Source of the DNA: Occallatibacter riparius
Lineage (GTDB): Bacteria > Acidobacteriota > Terriglobia > Terriglobales > Acidobacteriaceae
Assembly: GCF_025264625.1 (NCBI RefSeq)
Contig: NZ_CP093313.1
Coordinates: 1,054,001-1,118,000, forward strand
Length of the DNA stretch: 64,000 nt
Reading direction: 5' to 3'
Shown here: positions 16,890-25,375 of the stretch, piece by piece
Layout: the number at the start of each line of letters is the position of its first letter
Numbering within the stretch: position 1 is the first letter of the stretch
The notes under the pieces: generated by a model
Told to the model about the DNA's origin: nothing
Databases searched by the model: none
The model's input: only the letters and a program-made list of their open reading frames with translations
Position numbers and translations under genes: made by a program

Positions 16890-19788
16890 TATGACCGGCA
16901 TTCGATTGTGCAAAGGTTCCATGAGTTCATTGGGGTCGGTGGTGATGATGGTGTACGTCTCCAGTGCCTGCCCTGTTGCCTTGTCCTTCCACCTGTCCCA
17001 CAGCCCGGCGAAAGCGAATAGCGCCCCATCCTTCAGACCTATGGCGTACGGCTGTTTTGTCTTCGCATCGATCTTTTGGTCGAGTAGGCGGGCGGCGTTG
17101 CCGCCGTCCGCCCCTCTAAGAACCGTGCGTGAGAGTTTCCAACTCACACGGCTCAAGCCTTCATAACGCCTCCAGCGGGAGACGCGGTGCGTAGAAGCCG
17201 CAGAGACGACTATGCAGTGCGCGGTGACATTCGGGATGAAGGAGCTGACAGTTGGAGGCGCCGATAGTGCCGCCCAACACCCGTGAGGTGATGTAATGGT
17301 TGTGCCATCCAGTCTCGCGTGTGATGGGATCGCCACAGACAACGCATTTCCCCTGTTGGGTTCGCCAGAGATAAAGCAGCGATTTATAGCCCCACAACGT
17401 GCGAGCCATATGCTTGCTTTCGCGGGCCTCGAAGTATGTCTCCCAAGCCGGGTGATATGGATTCGCGTCCCGCCGGATCTTGACGTGAGGACGGATAGGC
17501 AAAGATGTTGCATGGAAGAGCCATACATTTTCTTTGCGTCCGTCCCCAAGCTCTCTCACTCCGAAGAAGCACCAATCGCGATTACCGCGCCGTGCGAAGT
17601 ACTTCCGCATGACCCAGCGTTTCCCTTTGCAGGGATGTCGCTTCAGTGCCCATTGCCACAGCGCCTTGAAAATGGCGTAATCAACACGGCTGAAGATGCG
17701 CTTGCTCTGCACGTGCCCGTGGTACAGGGCCCAGCCGCGTACTATGCGGTTGAGTTCCCTAACCAGTTGCCATGCAGGGGCAGACTGCGCCCTTCGGATT
17801 ACTTCACGGACGTTATCCAGCAAAGCCTGGATGTTCTTGCGAGACGGTTTAACCAGCAACTTGCCGTTGCTGTACCGTCGCAAGTTTTGTCCGAGGAAGT
17901 CGAAACCCTCTTCGATATGCGTGATCCTTGTCTTTTCCGTCGATAGTTCTAGTCCGCGTTCACGGAGGAACTCTTCGACCAGCGGCTTCACTTCACACTC
18001 CAGCAGTTCTTTAGTTCTGCCGGTGATGATGAAGTCGTCGGCGTAGCGGATCAGATGGACCCCAGCATTACGACCTTTCTCCGATCCCTTGCCGCTCACT
18101 GGATATTTCTCCCGTAAGCGTCGTTCTAGACCGTCGAGAGTCAGGTTTGCCAACACAGGCGAGATAATCCCGCCTTGCGGTGTTCCCAACTCGGTCGCAT
18201 GGAAGAGGGACTTCTCCATGTATCCCGCCTTTAGCCATTTGCGGAGGATGCCTCTGTCCATTGGGACGTGCGCAACCAGCCACGCATGACTAATGTTGTC
18301 GAAGCAGCCACGGATATCGCCTTCAAGCACCCACTGCGGATTGCGATGACACAGGACGATGTGACAGCCCATGATCGCATCTGCACACGAGCGCCGTTTG
18401 CGAAACCCGTACGAGTCAGCATCCGCAATGGTTTCTGCCACTGGGTCAAGCGCGAGCAGGTGTAGCGCCTGCATCGCTCTATCCCTCATGGTCGGGATTC
18501 CAAGCGGACGCAGCTTTCCGTTCGACTTCGGGATGTATATGCGACGGAGAGGTAGCGGTCGATAGTCGCCGCATCCCATCGCATCTACTGCAGCCATCTT
18601 CTTTGCGGGCGTGTCCCACGTTACACCATCCACGCCTGCGGTTTTCCTGCCTTTGTTCTCCGTCACTCGCCGCACGGCCAAGAGCTTTCCGTCCCGCGAG
18701 TGCGTGAGCAGTCGTTGCAAGGCTTTCACCTTACCCCATCTGCCTTCTTCCACTGCCTTCACGATACGCACCTGGAGCCTGCTCACGTTTCTATTCACCG
18801 AGCGCCAATCCACTTCGCGCCAGCGGTTCGAACCGTGGGAAGCTGCACCAACGGATTGCTCCGTCGTCATCTGCGTTGCCTCCTTTGCCGGTTAATCAGG
18901 TTCTTTCGTGATTGAAGACCAGAGAGAAGTCAGCTCGCTTTCGCGCCAGATATCCATCCGTATCCATCCCATTACAGGATGGCGTTCGCTTTCTCTCTCC
19001 TCCTTTACCCGCATCGCCATCGTCCGGCCTTGCGGCCGTCCTACCCTTGCGGGAGCGATTCGGGTTTAACCTGTTCCGTTCCGATGACACGTGTGGTTTA
19101 GGCCCTCTCTACAACACCGGCGGCTTTGTTTGCCCATGACGGAAGAGAATGGAGCTTCCGTACCCGCTGCAATCGGAGCCTATCAGCATCTTTGGCTCCT
19201 TGTTCTTGACGATGCTTATGAGAGTTCGCATATGCTGGCCATGCCACTTACCCTAGCCCCTGTCCGCCACGATGCTGGCAGACCTGACCTTGTCTCGCGA
19301 CTCGATCAGCAACCTTGCGGCTGCGGTTACATTGTCAGAGGGCTTTCAACGGCTCGTTACCGAACCGCTTGACCTCCTGGGGTACTGCCGATGGGACGGC
19401 AGGTCCGGTCATGTGGCCACGCCGGACAATCATCGGAGCGACTTGCAGGTCGCACCCACTCGTAGAACCACTCGGCAGGCACGAGGCACCGCCGCCGCTT
19501 CATCGGTTCCCGGAACGCCGGCGACGTGGTGACGGTTTCTGCCTTGGCATTGATCGTGGAAAATCCGACCTTGGAGTCCTTTGCCCAGTACGGCACAAGG
19601 CCCCAGCGCATGATCGTCAATTCGCGCTCGCCGGTCTCACGATCCAATCGCACAACCGGCTGCATGTCGGTCGGGGCGATGTTGAACGACGGGGCAAAGT
19701 AGGAGTCGTCGAACACGCTCGTGTTGTGGGTTTGCATCCACTCTGCAATGCGCTGTTTGTCCGCCCGCCTGCCGTATCGTCCACACAT
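16725..19788 (-). CDS. SRAP (YedK/HMCES-type) gene split by a group II intron
   Basis: Exon 1 is 19788-19456 (111 codons) and exon 2 is 17078-16725 (117 codons plus stop). Joining them gives 228 residues, the usual SRAP length. SRAP proteins crosslink to abasic sites in single-stranded DNA through Cys2 and shield them from breakage. Exon 1 has MCGRYGRR (Cys2), SFNIAPTD, MRWGLVPYWAKD and ends EWFYEW with the conserved Glu110. Exon 2 continues QKIDAKTKQPYAIGL, FAFAGLWDRW and LHNRMPVIL with the conserved His. The reading frame is exact across the junction. The gene lies 25 bases after a DNA ligase gene in the same direction. Without splicing the protein would end within the intron, so activity depends on RNA splicing or intron loss. 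Confidence 0.85.
17120..17154 (-). ncRNA. group II intron domain V
   Basis: The catalytic hairpin begins GAGCCGTGTGAG, turns at a GGAAAC loop and ends CACGCACGGTTC, a 35-base sequence of classic domain V form. It starts seven bases after the maturase stop codon, and domain VI follows up to the intron end at 17079. Confidence 0.88.
17161..18870 (-). CDS. ltrA: group II intron reverse transcriptase/maturase with HNH
   Basis: A 569-residue LtrA-type protein that helps the intron fold and splice and drives retrohoming. ATG 18870 follows AAAGGAGG. The reverse transcriptase domain contains GRKTAGVDGVTWD, RPLGIPTMRDRAMQ, GTPQGGIISPVLANL and the catalytic YADDFIITG. The maturase (X) domain follows (LLDNVREVIRRA, ELNRIVRGWALYH). 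The C terminus carries an HNH endonuclease: CVVCGDPITRE, WHNHYITSR, LLHPECHRALHS. All catalytic residues I can recognise are present. It lies wholly inside the intron. Confidence 0.92.
   Translation of the reverse strand: MTTEQSVGAASHGSNRWREVDWRSVNRNVSRLQVRIVKAVEEGRWGKVKALQRLLTHSRDGKLLAVRRVTENKGRKTAGVDGVTWDTPAKKMAAVDAMGCGDYRPLPLRRIYIPKSNGKLRPLGIPTMRDRAMQALHLLALDPVAETIADADSYGFRKRRSCADAIMGCHIVLCHRNPQWVLEGDIRGCFDNISHAWLVAHVPMDRGILRKWLKAGYMEKSLFHATELGTPQGGIISPVLANLTLDGLERRLREKYPVSGKGSEKGRNAGVHLIRYADDFIITGRTKELLECEVKPLVEEFLRERGLELSTEKTRITHIEEGFDFLGQNLRRYSNGKLLVKPSRKNIQALLDNVREVIRRAQSAPAWQLVRELNRIVRGWALYHGHVQSKRIFSRVDYAIFKALWQWALKRHPCKGKRWVMRKYFARRGNRDWCFFGVRELGDGRKENVWLFHATSLPIRPHVKIRRDANPYHPAWETYFEARESKHMARTLWGYKSLLYLWRTQQGKCVVCGDPITRETGWHNHYITSRVLGGTIGASNCQLLHPECHRALHSRLCGFYAPRLPLEAL
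19138..19158 (-). other. candidate EBS1 hairpin of the intron
   Basis: On the minus strand ACGGAAG and CTTCCGT form a 7-base-pair stem around a loop containing CCATTC. The loop can pair with the exon sequence GAGTGG directly upstream of the intron, with one G-U pair. Its distance from the intron start, about 300 bases, fits the EBS1 arm of domain I. Confidence 0.5.
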
Positions 19789-19813
19789 TGCCGGATCGCC
19801 TCCTGTTCTTTAA

Positions 19814-20770
19814 TCATTCGCGCGCGACATCGAGAGCCTTCTTGTCATCGCGCAAGGCCACAAACTTGATGTGCCGGACATGATTCGAGTCGGTCCACTC
19901 CAGGAACTCACAATTGGCGACAAGTCTCGGCTTTACCCAGGTGCACTGCTTCATCTTGGCTGCTGTCAGTCCTTGCCCCCATCTGCCGCTCGTTGCTTCC
20001 GGTAGATTCGCAAAAGGGCAAACCTCGGTGACAAGCGGTTTTAATCGCGAATGAAGTTCCTGCCTTGTAGCCGGAATCAAGCCGGCACGCACACGCGCAG
20101 CATACATCAGCTTTTTGCCGTCGTAGAAGCCAACTACCAGCGCGTCGATTCCATTGCTCCCCGGCGTGAAACCTCCAATCACAAACTCCTGCCCCATGTT
20201 GAGCCGCAACTTCGCCCAGGCGCCGCTTCTCCTGCCGGCTTCGTAGACCGAGCTCAGACGCTTAGCAACGACGCCCTCTCCACCCATTTTCCGCACGGCA
20301 GTGACAAACCGGCTCGCGGGACCATCGAATTGCTCCGAATGCTGCACGCGATCCGATGCCGTGAATGCAGATTGAAGGAGGAGAGTTCGTTCTCGCAGGG
20401 TCAGACCGGTGACGTCCTTACCGCGGTGGATTAGAACGTCGAACACAAAGAATACAACGTTCGTCTTTGCTGTGGCATTTTGCATGGCGTTGAAGCTCAG
20501 TCGTCCGGTGTCATCGAACGCGACCAACTCCCCGTCCACGGCAGTCCGGCGGGGCAGAGCTTCCTTCAGCGCAGCGAAAACCTGCGGGAACTTCCGGCTA
20601 AAGTCGTTTCCATTTCTGGATAGAAGGCGCACGCGAGCGTCATCTCGAATCGCCTGCGCTCTGTAGCCGTCGAGTTTAAGTTCGTATACCCAGTCCGGGC
20701 CGTCAGGCAATCGGTTGACCTGCCGACACTCCATCGGAGAGGTAAACGGAATGGGTTCGCTCGGAATCAC
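19814..20770 (-). CDS. ATP-dependent DNA ligase (LigD ligase-domain type)
   Basis: A 318-residue ligase that seals DNA nicks using ATP. Motif I is YELKLDGYRA with the adenylated lysine at about residue 32; motif III is VFFVFDVLIH; motif IV is GEGVVAKRL; motif V is GAWAKLRLN. An OB-fold follows (EFVIGGFTP, CTWVKPRLVANCEFLEWT). The size matches the ligase domain of LigD or a stand-alone LigC-like enzyme; no polymerase or nuclease domain is attached. The GTG start at 20770 overlaps the stop of the preceding small gene by four bases, proving coupling. The SRAP gene follows after 25 bases. A second, broken ligase copy lies at 10858-11200. Confidence 0.9.
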   Translation of the reverse strand: MIPSEPIPFTSPMECRQVNRLPDGPDWVYELKLDGYRAQAIRDDARVRLLSRNGNDFSRKFPQVFAALKEALPRRTAVDGELVAFDDTGRLSFNAMQNATAKTNVVFFVFDVLIHRGKDVTGLTLRERTLLLQSAFTASDRVQHSEQFDGPASRFVTAVRKMGGEGVVAKRLSSVYEAGRRSGAWAKLRLNMGQEFVIGGFTPGSNGIDALVVGFYDGKKLMYAARVRAGLIPATRQELHSRLKPLVTEVCPFANLPEATSGRWGQGLTAAKMKQCTWVKPRLVANCEFLEWTDSNHVRHIKFVALRDDKKALDVARE

Positions 20771-20970
20771 TTCGGATCGATAGGATATCGCTCGAAGTAA
20801 GTAAGGCACTTCTCTACGATTCCCCGATTCGGTTCGCCGGTTTCGACCGTGTTCTGGAGCCACAGCAGCATGGTGGAGTATTCCTCCTGCTCGTCGGCTT
20901 CCAAGTTCAGATCGGGGATTGCAGCGGCATACTGCGCTACTAGCGCATCAAGGTCTGTCAGAGTTGGCAT
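20767..20970 (-). CDS. small acidic protein ahead of the ligase
   Basis: A 67-residue protein, MPTLTDLDALVAQYAAAIP onward, rich in acidic residues (ADEQEEYS) and probably helical. Its TGA overlaps the ligase GTG by four bases. No named family was recognised. Position suggests a partner or regulator of the ligase or SRAP protein, but the sequence gives no direct clue. Confidence 0.6.
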   Translation of the reverse strand: MPTLTDLDALVAQYAAAIPDLNLEADEQEEYSTMLLWLQNTVETGEPNRGIVEKCLTYFERYPIDPK

Positions 20971-21014
20971 TCCCCATCATTAGCTGAAATCGATGTGGAT
21001 TAGTCGGTACCGAA

Positions 21015-21200
21015 TTACTGCGCGTAGGGATGTTGGGCGGTATCGTACCAATTCGTCGGATGGTCGCTGGTATCAGGCCAATTGCCGTACAGAATGCCGT
21101 CCGGAGTGATGCCGATGGCGAAGGCAAGAAATGCCAGGATCGTGGCCAGAAGCACCACGGCGACGACGGCATCAACGAAATCTTGCACAACGCACTTCAT
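21015..21200 (-). CDS. small membrane protein, unknown
   Basis: A 61-residue protein with one long hydrophobic segment (AVVAVVLLATILAFLAFAIG) and a hydrophilic tail (DGILYGNWPDTSD). It precedes the ligase operon on the same strand, 44 bases from the 67-residue gene. There is no clear ribosome site, so the call is tentative. Confidence 0.45.
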   Translation of the reverse strand: MKCVVQDFVDAVVAVVLLATILAFLAFAIGITPDGILYGNWPDTSDHPTNWYDTAQHPYAQ

Positions 21201-21275
21201 GGGAACGACAGCAGCAGATCAGTGTCAGAACTTCTTTTTGAAATCGTTAGAAGAATCCTATACCCTCCCCAGCCG

Positions 21276-21662
21276 CTACCGATGCTTGAGCCTCCGGTAC
21301 TGCTCCTCGGAGAGGTCCAGCCACATCCCGCCGCGGCCGATCTCGATTCCATGATCCAGCGACTGGCGTGCCTCCAGGTTCATATTGAAACCGCCGCGTT
21401 CGGCAATTTCCCAGAGCTTCTCTTGGCTCTTGAAATGAAGCTTCTTGGGAAGGGGTGTCTTCAGATCCTGCTCCAGGAACTGACAAAACCAACCGTCTCT
21501 CAGCATGTAAAACATGTACACGCGATGGCGACCTTTTTTCGTCCTGCAGGCATCGCAAAGCGTCTCCGCGGTTGTGTGTGGCGCAGGCAGATGGCGTCTG
21601 CAGAGCTCGCAAATTCGGACGGAAGGGATCTGGCTGCTGGCCGATGAACGTTCACTGTCCAC
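21276..21662 (-). CDS. small zinc-ribbon hypothetical protein
   Basis: A protein of about 128 residues (GTG 21662, AAAGGAGGA some 13 bases upstream; the frame is open to 21701). The N-terminal part has two cysteine pairs, CELCRRH and CDACRTKK, forming a probable zinc ribbon. The rest (RVYMFYMLRDGWFCQFLE, DLKTPLPKKLHF, ERGGFNMN) is a compact domain of unknown role. It has no membrane segment. It lies upstream of the repair operon on the same strand but about 75 bases from the next small gene, so membership of the operon is uncertain. Confidence 0.65.
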   Translation of the reverse strand: MDSERSSASSQIPSVRICELCRRHLPAPHTTAETLCDACRTKKGRHRVYMFYMLRDGWFCQFLEQDLKTPLPKKLHFKSQEKLWEIAERGGFNMNLEARQSLDHGIEIGRGGMWLDLSEEQYRRLKHR

Positions 21663-21805
21663 TCGATGAGCATACTCCTCCTTTCGCCTTTTATTCTCCA
21701 CAGGATTTCCCCGATGAAAAGGACCAGACTCTTACGGATGGCCTGTAGGTGCGCGAAGATTGCGTTGTACACTCTGCCCTGTACGGGTTCGAGGAGCGAT
21801 TGGCG

Positions 21806-23074
21806 ATGAGCGCAGGAGAATTGGGGCTGGGCGCGACGCTGGATATCGAGTGGGTGCGTTCGCAGTTTCCGTCACTCGAGACGCAGGTCAACGGGCAACC
21901 CGTCGTCTTCATGGACGGTCCCGCCGGGACCCAAGTGCCCATGCAGGTCATTGGAGCAATCCAGGACTACCTCATAAATTCCAACGCCAATACCGGTGGA
22001 GCATTCCTGACCAGTTGCCACAGCGACGAGATGATCGCGAACACACGAGCGGCCATGGCGGATTTCTTCCATTGCGACCCGTGCGAGGTTGTCTTTGGTC
22101 AGAATATGACCACCCTTACCTTCGCAATGTCGCGCGCGATCGGCCGCGAGTTGCAGCCGGGTGATGAGATTCTCCTCACAACTCTCGATCATGATGCCAA
22201 CTTCTCTCCCTGGAAGGCCCTCGAGGAAAGAGGCGTGGTCATTCAGGTAGCAGGCATTCGCGAAGAGGACTGCACACTCGATCTCGACGACCTGAAGAGG
22301 AAGTTAAGCCGCCGGACCAAGCTCGTGGCAGTAGGCTATGCTTCCAATGCAGTTGGGACCATCAATCCGGTTCGAGAGATTACGCGCCTCGCCCATTCTG
22401 CCGGTGCAATGACATTTATAGACGCGGTGCACTATGCCCCTCATGGTCTGATCGATGTAAAAGGCCTTGACTGCGACTTCCTCGTCTGCTCGCCATACAA
22501 ATTCTTTGGGCCGCACATGGGTGTGCTCTTCGGGAAGCGCGAACATTTGGACCGAGTTCAACCTTATAGGGTTCGGCCGTCGCATGATGAGGCTCCTGAC
22601 CGGTGGGAAACCGGAACCCTCGCACACGAGTTGATCGCCGGGATCGGCGTGGCTGTTGAGTATATCGCTGGCTTGGGGAGGCACTGTAATCCTGGAGCGA
22701 CGACGCGACGGGAAGCCTTGGAAGCGGCATATCGCAACACTGTCTCATATGAACGAAGCCTGATCACACGGCTGATCGACGGCTTGCTGACTATTCCCAG
22801 TCTGCGCATCTATGGGATCACGGATCCCAAGCGATTTGACGAACGTTGCTCAACGCTATCGCTCCGGATCGGCGACCATTCTCCGAAGGCGATCGCCGAG
22901 TTCCTCGCAAATCGCGGCATCTTCACATGGGACGGGAACTATTACGCACTAAATCTGATGGAGCGCCTGGGAGTGGAACAGAAAGGCGGAATGCTGCGCA
23001 TCGGCCTGGTTCATTACAACACCTTCGAAGAGGTGGAGCGCCTGCTCGATGCGCTGCGCGCCTTAACCTCTTAA
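21806..23074 (+). CDS. cysteine desulfurase-like aminotransferase class V
   Basis: A PLP enzyme of about 422 residues, similar to the cysteine desulfurase-like subgroup related to SufS. The PLP lysine lies in CSPYKFFGPHMGVLFG. The cofactor Asp-Ala-x-His segment is FIDAVHYAPHG, and TTLDHDANFSPW and GTLAHELIAGI match the subfamily. No SufE, NifU or other Fe-S genes are adjacent, so a role in sulfur transfer to clusters is not shown; a selenocysteine lyase or another C-S lyase activity is equally possible. ATG 21806 follows GGAG; an in-frame GTG at 21749 is an alternative. Cytoplasmic, no signal peptide. Confidence 0.82.
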   Translation: MSAGELGLGATLDIEWVRSQFPSLETQVNGQPVVFMDGPAGTQVPMQVIGAIQDYLINSNANTGGAFLTSCHSDEMIANTRAAMADFFHCDPCEVVFGQNMTTLTFAMSRAIGRELQPGDEILLTTLDHDANFSPWKALEERGVVIQVAGIREEDCTLDLDDLKRKLSRRTKLVAVGYASNAVGTINPVREITRLAHSAGAMTFIDAVHYAPHGLIDVKGLDCDFLVCSPYKFFGPHMGVLFGKREHLDRVQPYRVRPSHDEAPDRWETGTLAHELIAGIGVAVEYIAGLGRHCNPGATTRREALEAAYRNTVSYERSLITRLIDGLLTIPSLRIYGITDPKRFDERCSTLSLRIGDHSPKAIAEFLANRGIFTWDGNYYALNLMERLGVEQKGGMLRIGLVHYNTFEEVERLLDALRALTS

Positions 23075-23841
23075 CGAAAGCCCGGCGATAACCCACCTTC
23101 GACTTTGCTTCTCAATCTCGATGAGTGCGTTGGCAGATATCGGCAATGGACAACCAGAGGCATTTGTCAGGCTAGCCGGTTCTACAGACATGTGGATGCA
23201 TTCGAATCCATTTCGGGGCCTCCTTCTATCCAGCGCCCACTAAAAGTCGAGATGATCCTCCACGCACTGGAGATCGCGATCGAACGCTCTGCGTCGAGAC
23301 CTCGCTGACTCGGCAAATCGGCGGCACTGACGCGAATTTCAATCAACCCTGGTATCCGGAAGCATGAAAAGGCTATCGAGGCACTTGCGACTGACAATCC
23401 TGCACAGATCACCATGACGATTCTGAAACCCAAACACGAATCCCTATTGAGCGACAGCGCTGATAGCGGATTTCTTTGCAGGATCGAGGTTGGTTGGGGG
23501 CTGGAGATCAGCGAGCTTGGCTTCCTGTCCTTGAAACCCTGGAACTCGGCCGACGATAGCGAAAGATGATTCAGGCCATGTTCGAGCCGGACGCGAAAAG
23601 GGACCACTACTAGAATTCCAAGAAGAGCGATTCCAAGCACTCCGGCTGCGCGCGCGATGGCGTTGTTGATGAGCGTTGAACGGCTAAGGCGCTGTTCAGC
23701 GTCCGGTTAGAACTGGCTGCCAACAGTACGATAATCACGGTCACCTCACCTCTTCATCACTTCACGAAGCACACTACAAAGAGCTTTGCTGGAAATGGAG
23801 CTAGTTTTCATCTCGACTGAAACGACAGCTCCTATGCTTTC
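23075..23841. other. long gap, no gene supported
   Basis: About 770 bases between the desulfurase-like gene and the Mla operon. Frames on both strands are short or of unusual composition, and I see no RNA gene. The operon's promoter should lie near the right end. Confidence 0.4.
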
Positions 23842-24630
23842 GTGAGTGCTACGACTGGGATTTCTCAAATGCCAAATCCAATCGAATTCGTTGGGAACGT
23901 CAACCTGTTCGGATTTCGAACGATGAGGGACGCCCTTCGCAGGCCTTTCGAAGTTGCTCAGATCCTGCGCCAGATAGCCGAGATTGGAGCGAAGTCGTTG
24001 CCTCTCGTGATCTCTTCGGGCTTCGCGTTAGGAATGGTCATGACGCTCCATACTCGGGGTACCTTGGTGACTTTCGGGGCAGAAGCGCTCATTCCAACCG
24101 TGCAGTCGTTGGGCTTCTTTGTCGAGATCGGACCGCTCGTCACCGCACTCCTGGTTTCGGGTCGTGTCGGCTCCGGAATCGGAGCCGTGCTAGCGAACAT
24201 GCGGGCAACAGAACAAATCGATGGCATCGAATCGCTGTCGATTGATGCCTTCAAATTCCTCGTTGTTCCGCGCGTAATCGCGTGTGTCATCTCGATGCCA
24301 CTGCTCACTCTCTTCGCCGATTTTGCGGGACTTTTGGGTGGATTCGTATCGGAGCACTCGTCTTCGGGAATGTCGTTCTCACTTTACCTGTCCCGTGCAT
24401 TTGCAAACCTCGAGCTGTCGAACTTCATTTTGCCCACTTCCAAGACTGCTGTGTTCGGCTTAATTATCGGTACAGTTTCGTCGTACTTCGGTTACACCAC
24501 CAACGAGGGCTCGCAAGGTGTCGGCCGGGCAGCAACCAACAGCGTGGTCGTCTCTTCTTTGCTCATCATTTTCGTGGACGTGGTCTTGGTGAAGTGCATC
24601 TTCTTCCTATTGCCGGAGAATGCGCTATGA
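23842..24630 (+). CDS. mlaE: MlaE-family ABC transporter permease
   Basis: A 262-residue inner-membrane permease of an MCE lipid-transport system. Typical features are the N-terminal interfacial helix (FGFRTMRDALRRPFEV), the core helices around LPLVISSGFALGMVMTLH, and the conserved segment LVSGRVGSGIGAVLANMR, followed by EQIDGIESLSIDAFKFLV. In known systems MlaE pairs with MlaF and an MlaD hexamer to move phospholipids between the inner and outer membranes. It overlaps the ATPase gene by four bases. The GTG start has no clear ribosome site; ATG 23869 is a possible alternative. Confidence 0.9.
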   Translation: MSATTGISQMPNPIEFVGNVNLFGFRTMRDALRRPFEVAQILRQIAEIGAKSLPLVISSGFALGMVMTLHTRGTLVTFGAEALIPTVQSLGFFVEIGPLVTALLVSGRVGSGIGAVLANMRATEQIDGIESLSIDAFKFLVVPRVIACVISMPLLTLFADFAGLLGGFVSEHSSSGMSFSLYLSRAFANLELSNFILPTSKTAVFGLIIGTVSSYFGYTTNEGSQGVGRAATNSVVVSSLLIIFVDVVLVKCIFFLLPENAL

Positions 24631-25370
24631 GAGACGTGCCCACAGGATCCGTGGCTTTTGACGAAGTATCCAAGGCGTTTGGCCCCAAGCAGGTGCTCCG
24701 GAACGTTTCGTTTGAGATTCGACAGGGAGAGATTGTTTGCATCCTCGGGAGAAGCGGGACGGGGAAGAGCGTGACACTCAAACTGCTCATGGCATTGCTG
24801 AAACCCGACCAAGGAAAGATTTGGGTCGATGGAGACGAAATCACCGGTATGAGGGAGGCGGAACTGTCGAAGGTGCGGCGGAAGATGGGTTTCCTATTTC
24901 AAGACGCGGCTCTGTTCGATTCGCTCTCACTCTACGAGAACCTGGCGTTGCCGCTTCAACGATTGACTGGCAAATCGAAAGACGAGATCGATGCCGTAGT
25001 GGATAGCGTGCTGAAACAAGTGGGCCTGGCAGGCGACAAACTCAAGAGACCGTCGGAGCTATCGGGCGGAATGCGCAAGCGTGCGGGCCTCGCGCGCGCG
25101 CTGGTTCTAGAGCCAAAGATCCTACTGGCTGATGAGCCAAGCAGTGGTCTCGATAGGATTACAGCCTCCGAGATTGACGACCTCTTTCTACGGCAACGAG
25201 CTGCCAGTAACACAACTATCCTGATCGTCACTCATGACGTCCACGGGGCCAGGAAGGTTGGAGATCGTTTCGCAGTCTTCGACAAGGGCGATCTGGCCGC
25301 ATTCGGAACAGCTGCAGAGGTAGAACGCAGCGACCACGAAACCGCACGGAGACTTATTTCGGAAGGATAG
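24627..25370 (+). CDS. mlaF: MlaF-family ABC transporter ATPase
   Basis: A 247-residue ATPase that powers the MlaE permease. Walker A is ILGRSGTGKSVTLK, the Q-loop LFQDAALFDSL, the signature ELSGGMRKRAGLARA, Walker B ILLADEPSSGLD, and the switch histidine is in LIVTHDVHGA. ATG 24627 overlaps the mlaE stop (ATGA), and the frame before it is coincidental. The next gene, encoding the MCE protein, starts five bases after the stop, so the three form one operon. Confidence 0.93.
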   Translation: MRDVPTGSVAFDEVSKAFGPKQVLRNVSFEIRQGEIVCILGRSGTGKSVTLKLLMALLKPDQGKIWVDGDEITGMREAELSKVRRKMGFLFQDAALFDSLSLYENLALPLQRLTGKSKDEIDAVVDSVLKQVGLAGDKLKRPSELSGGMRKRAGLARALVLEPKILLADEPSSGLDRITASEIDDLFLRQRAASNTTILIVTHDVHGARKVGDRFAVFDKGDLAAFGTAAEVERSDHETARRLISEG

Positions 25371-25375
25371 CCGTT

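Larger units (their letters stand above)
17079..19455 (-). mobile_element. group II intron (2,377 bases) inserted in the SRAP gene
   Basis: The 5' boundary reads TGG then GTGCGACC, matching the GUGYG intron start. The 3' boundary reads CTACTCGAC then CAAAAG, with a GC-rich domain VI hairpin just before it. Domain V is at 17154-17120. A hairpin at 19158-19138 shows CCATTC in its loop, able to pair (one G-U) with the last six exon bases GAGTGG. The intron encodes its own reverse transcriptase/maturase in the domain IV position, same strand. Both ends and the encoded protein look intact, so it may be a recent and active insertion. Confidence 0.88.

Noticed and set aside
23182..23640. Minus-strand frame with a hydrophobic start
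   Set aside because: No family resemblance and no initiation signal; could not be told from chance.
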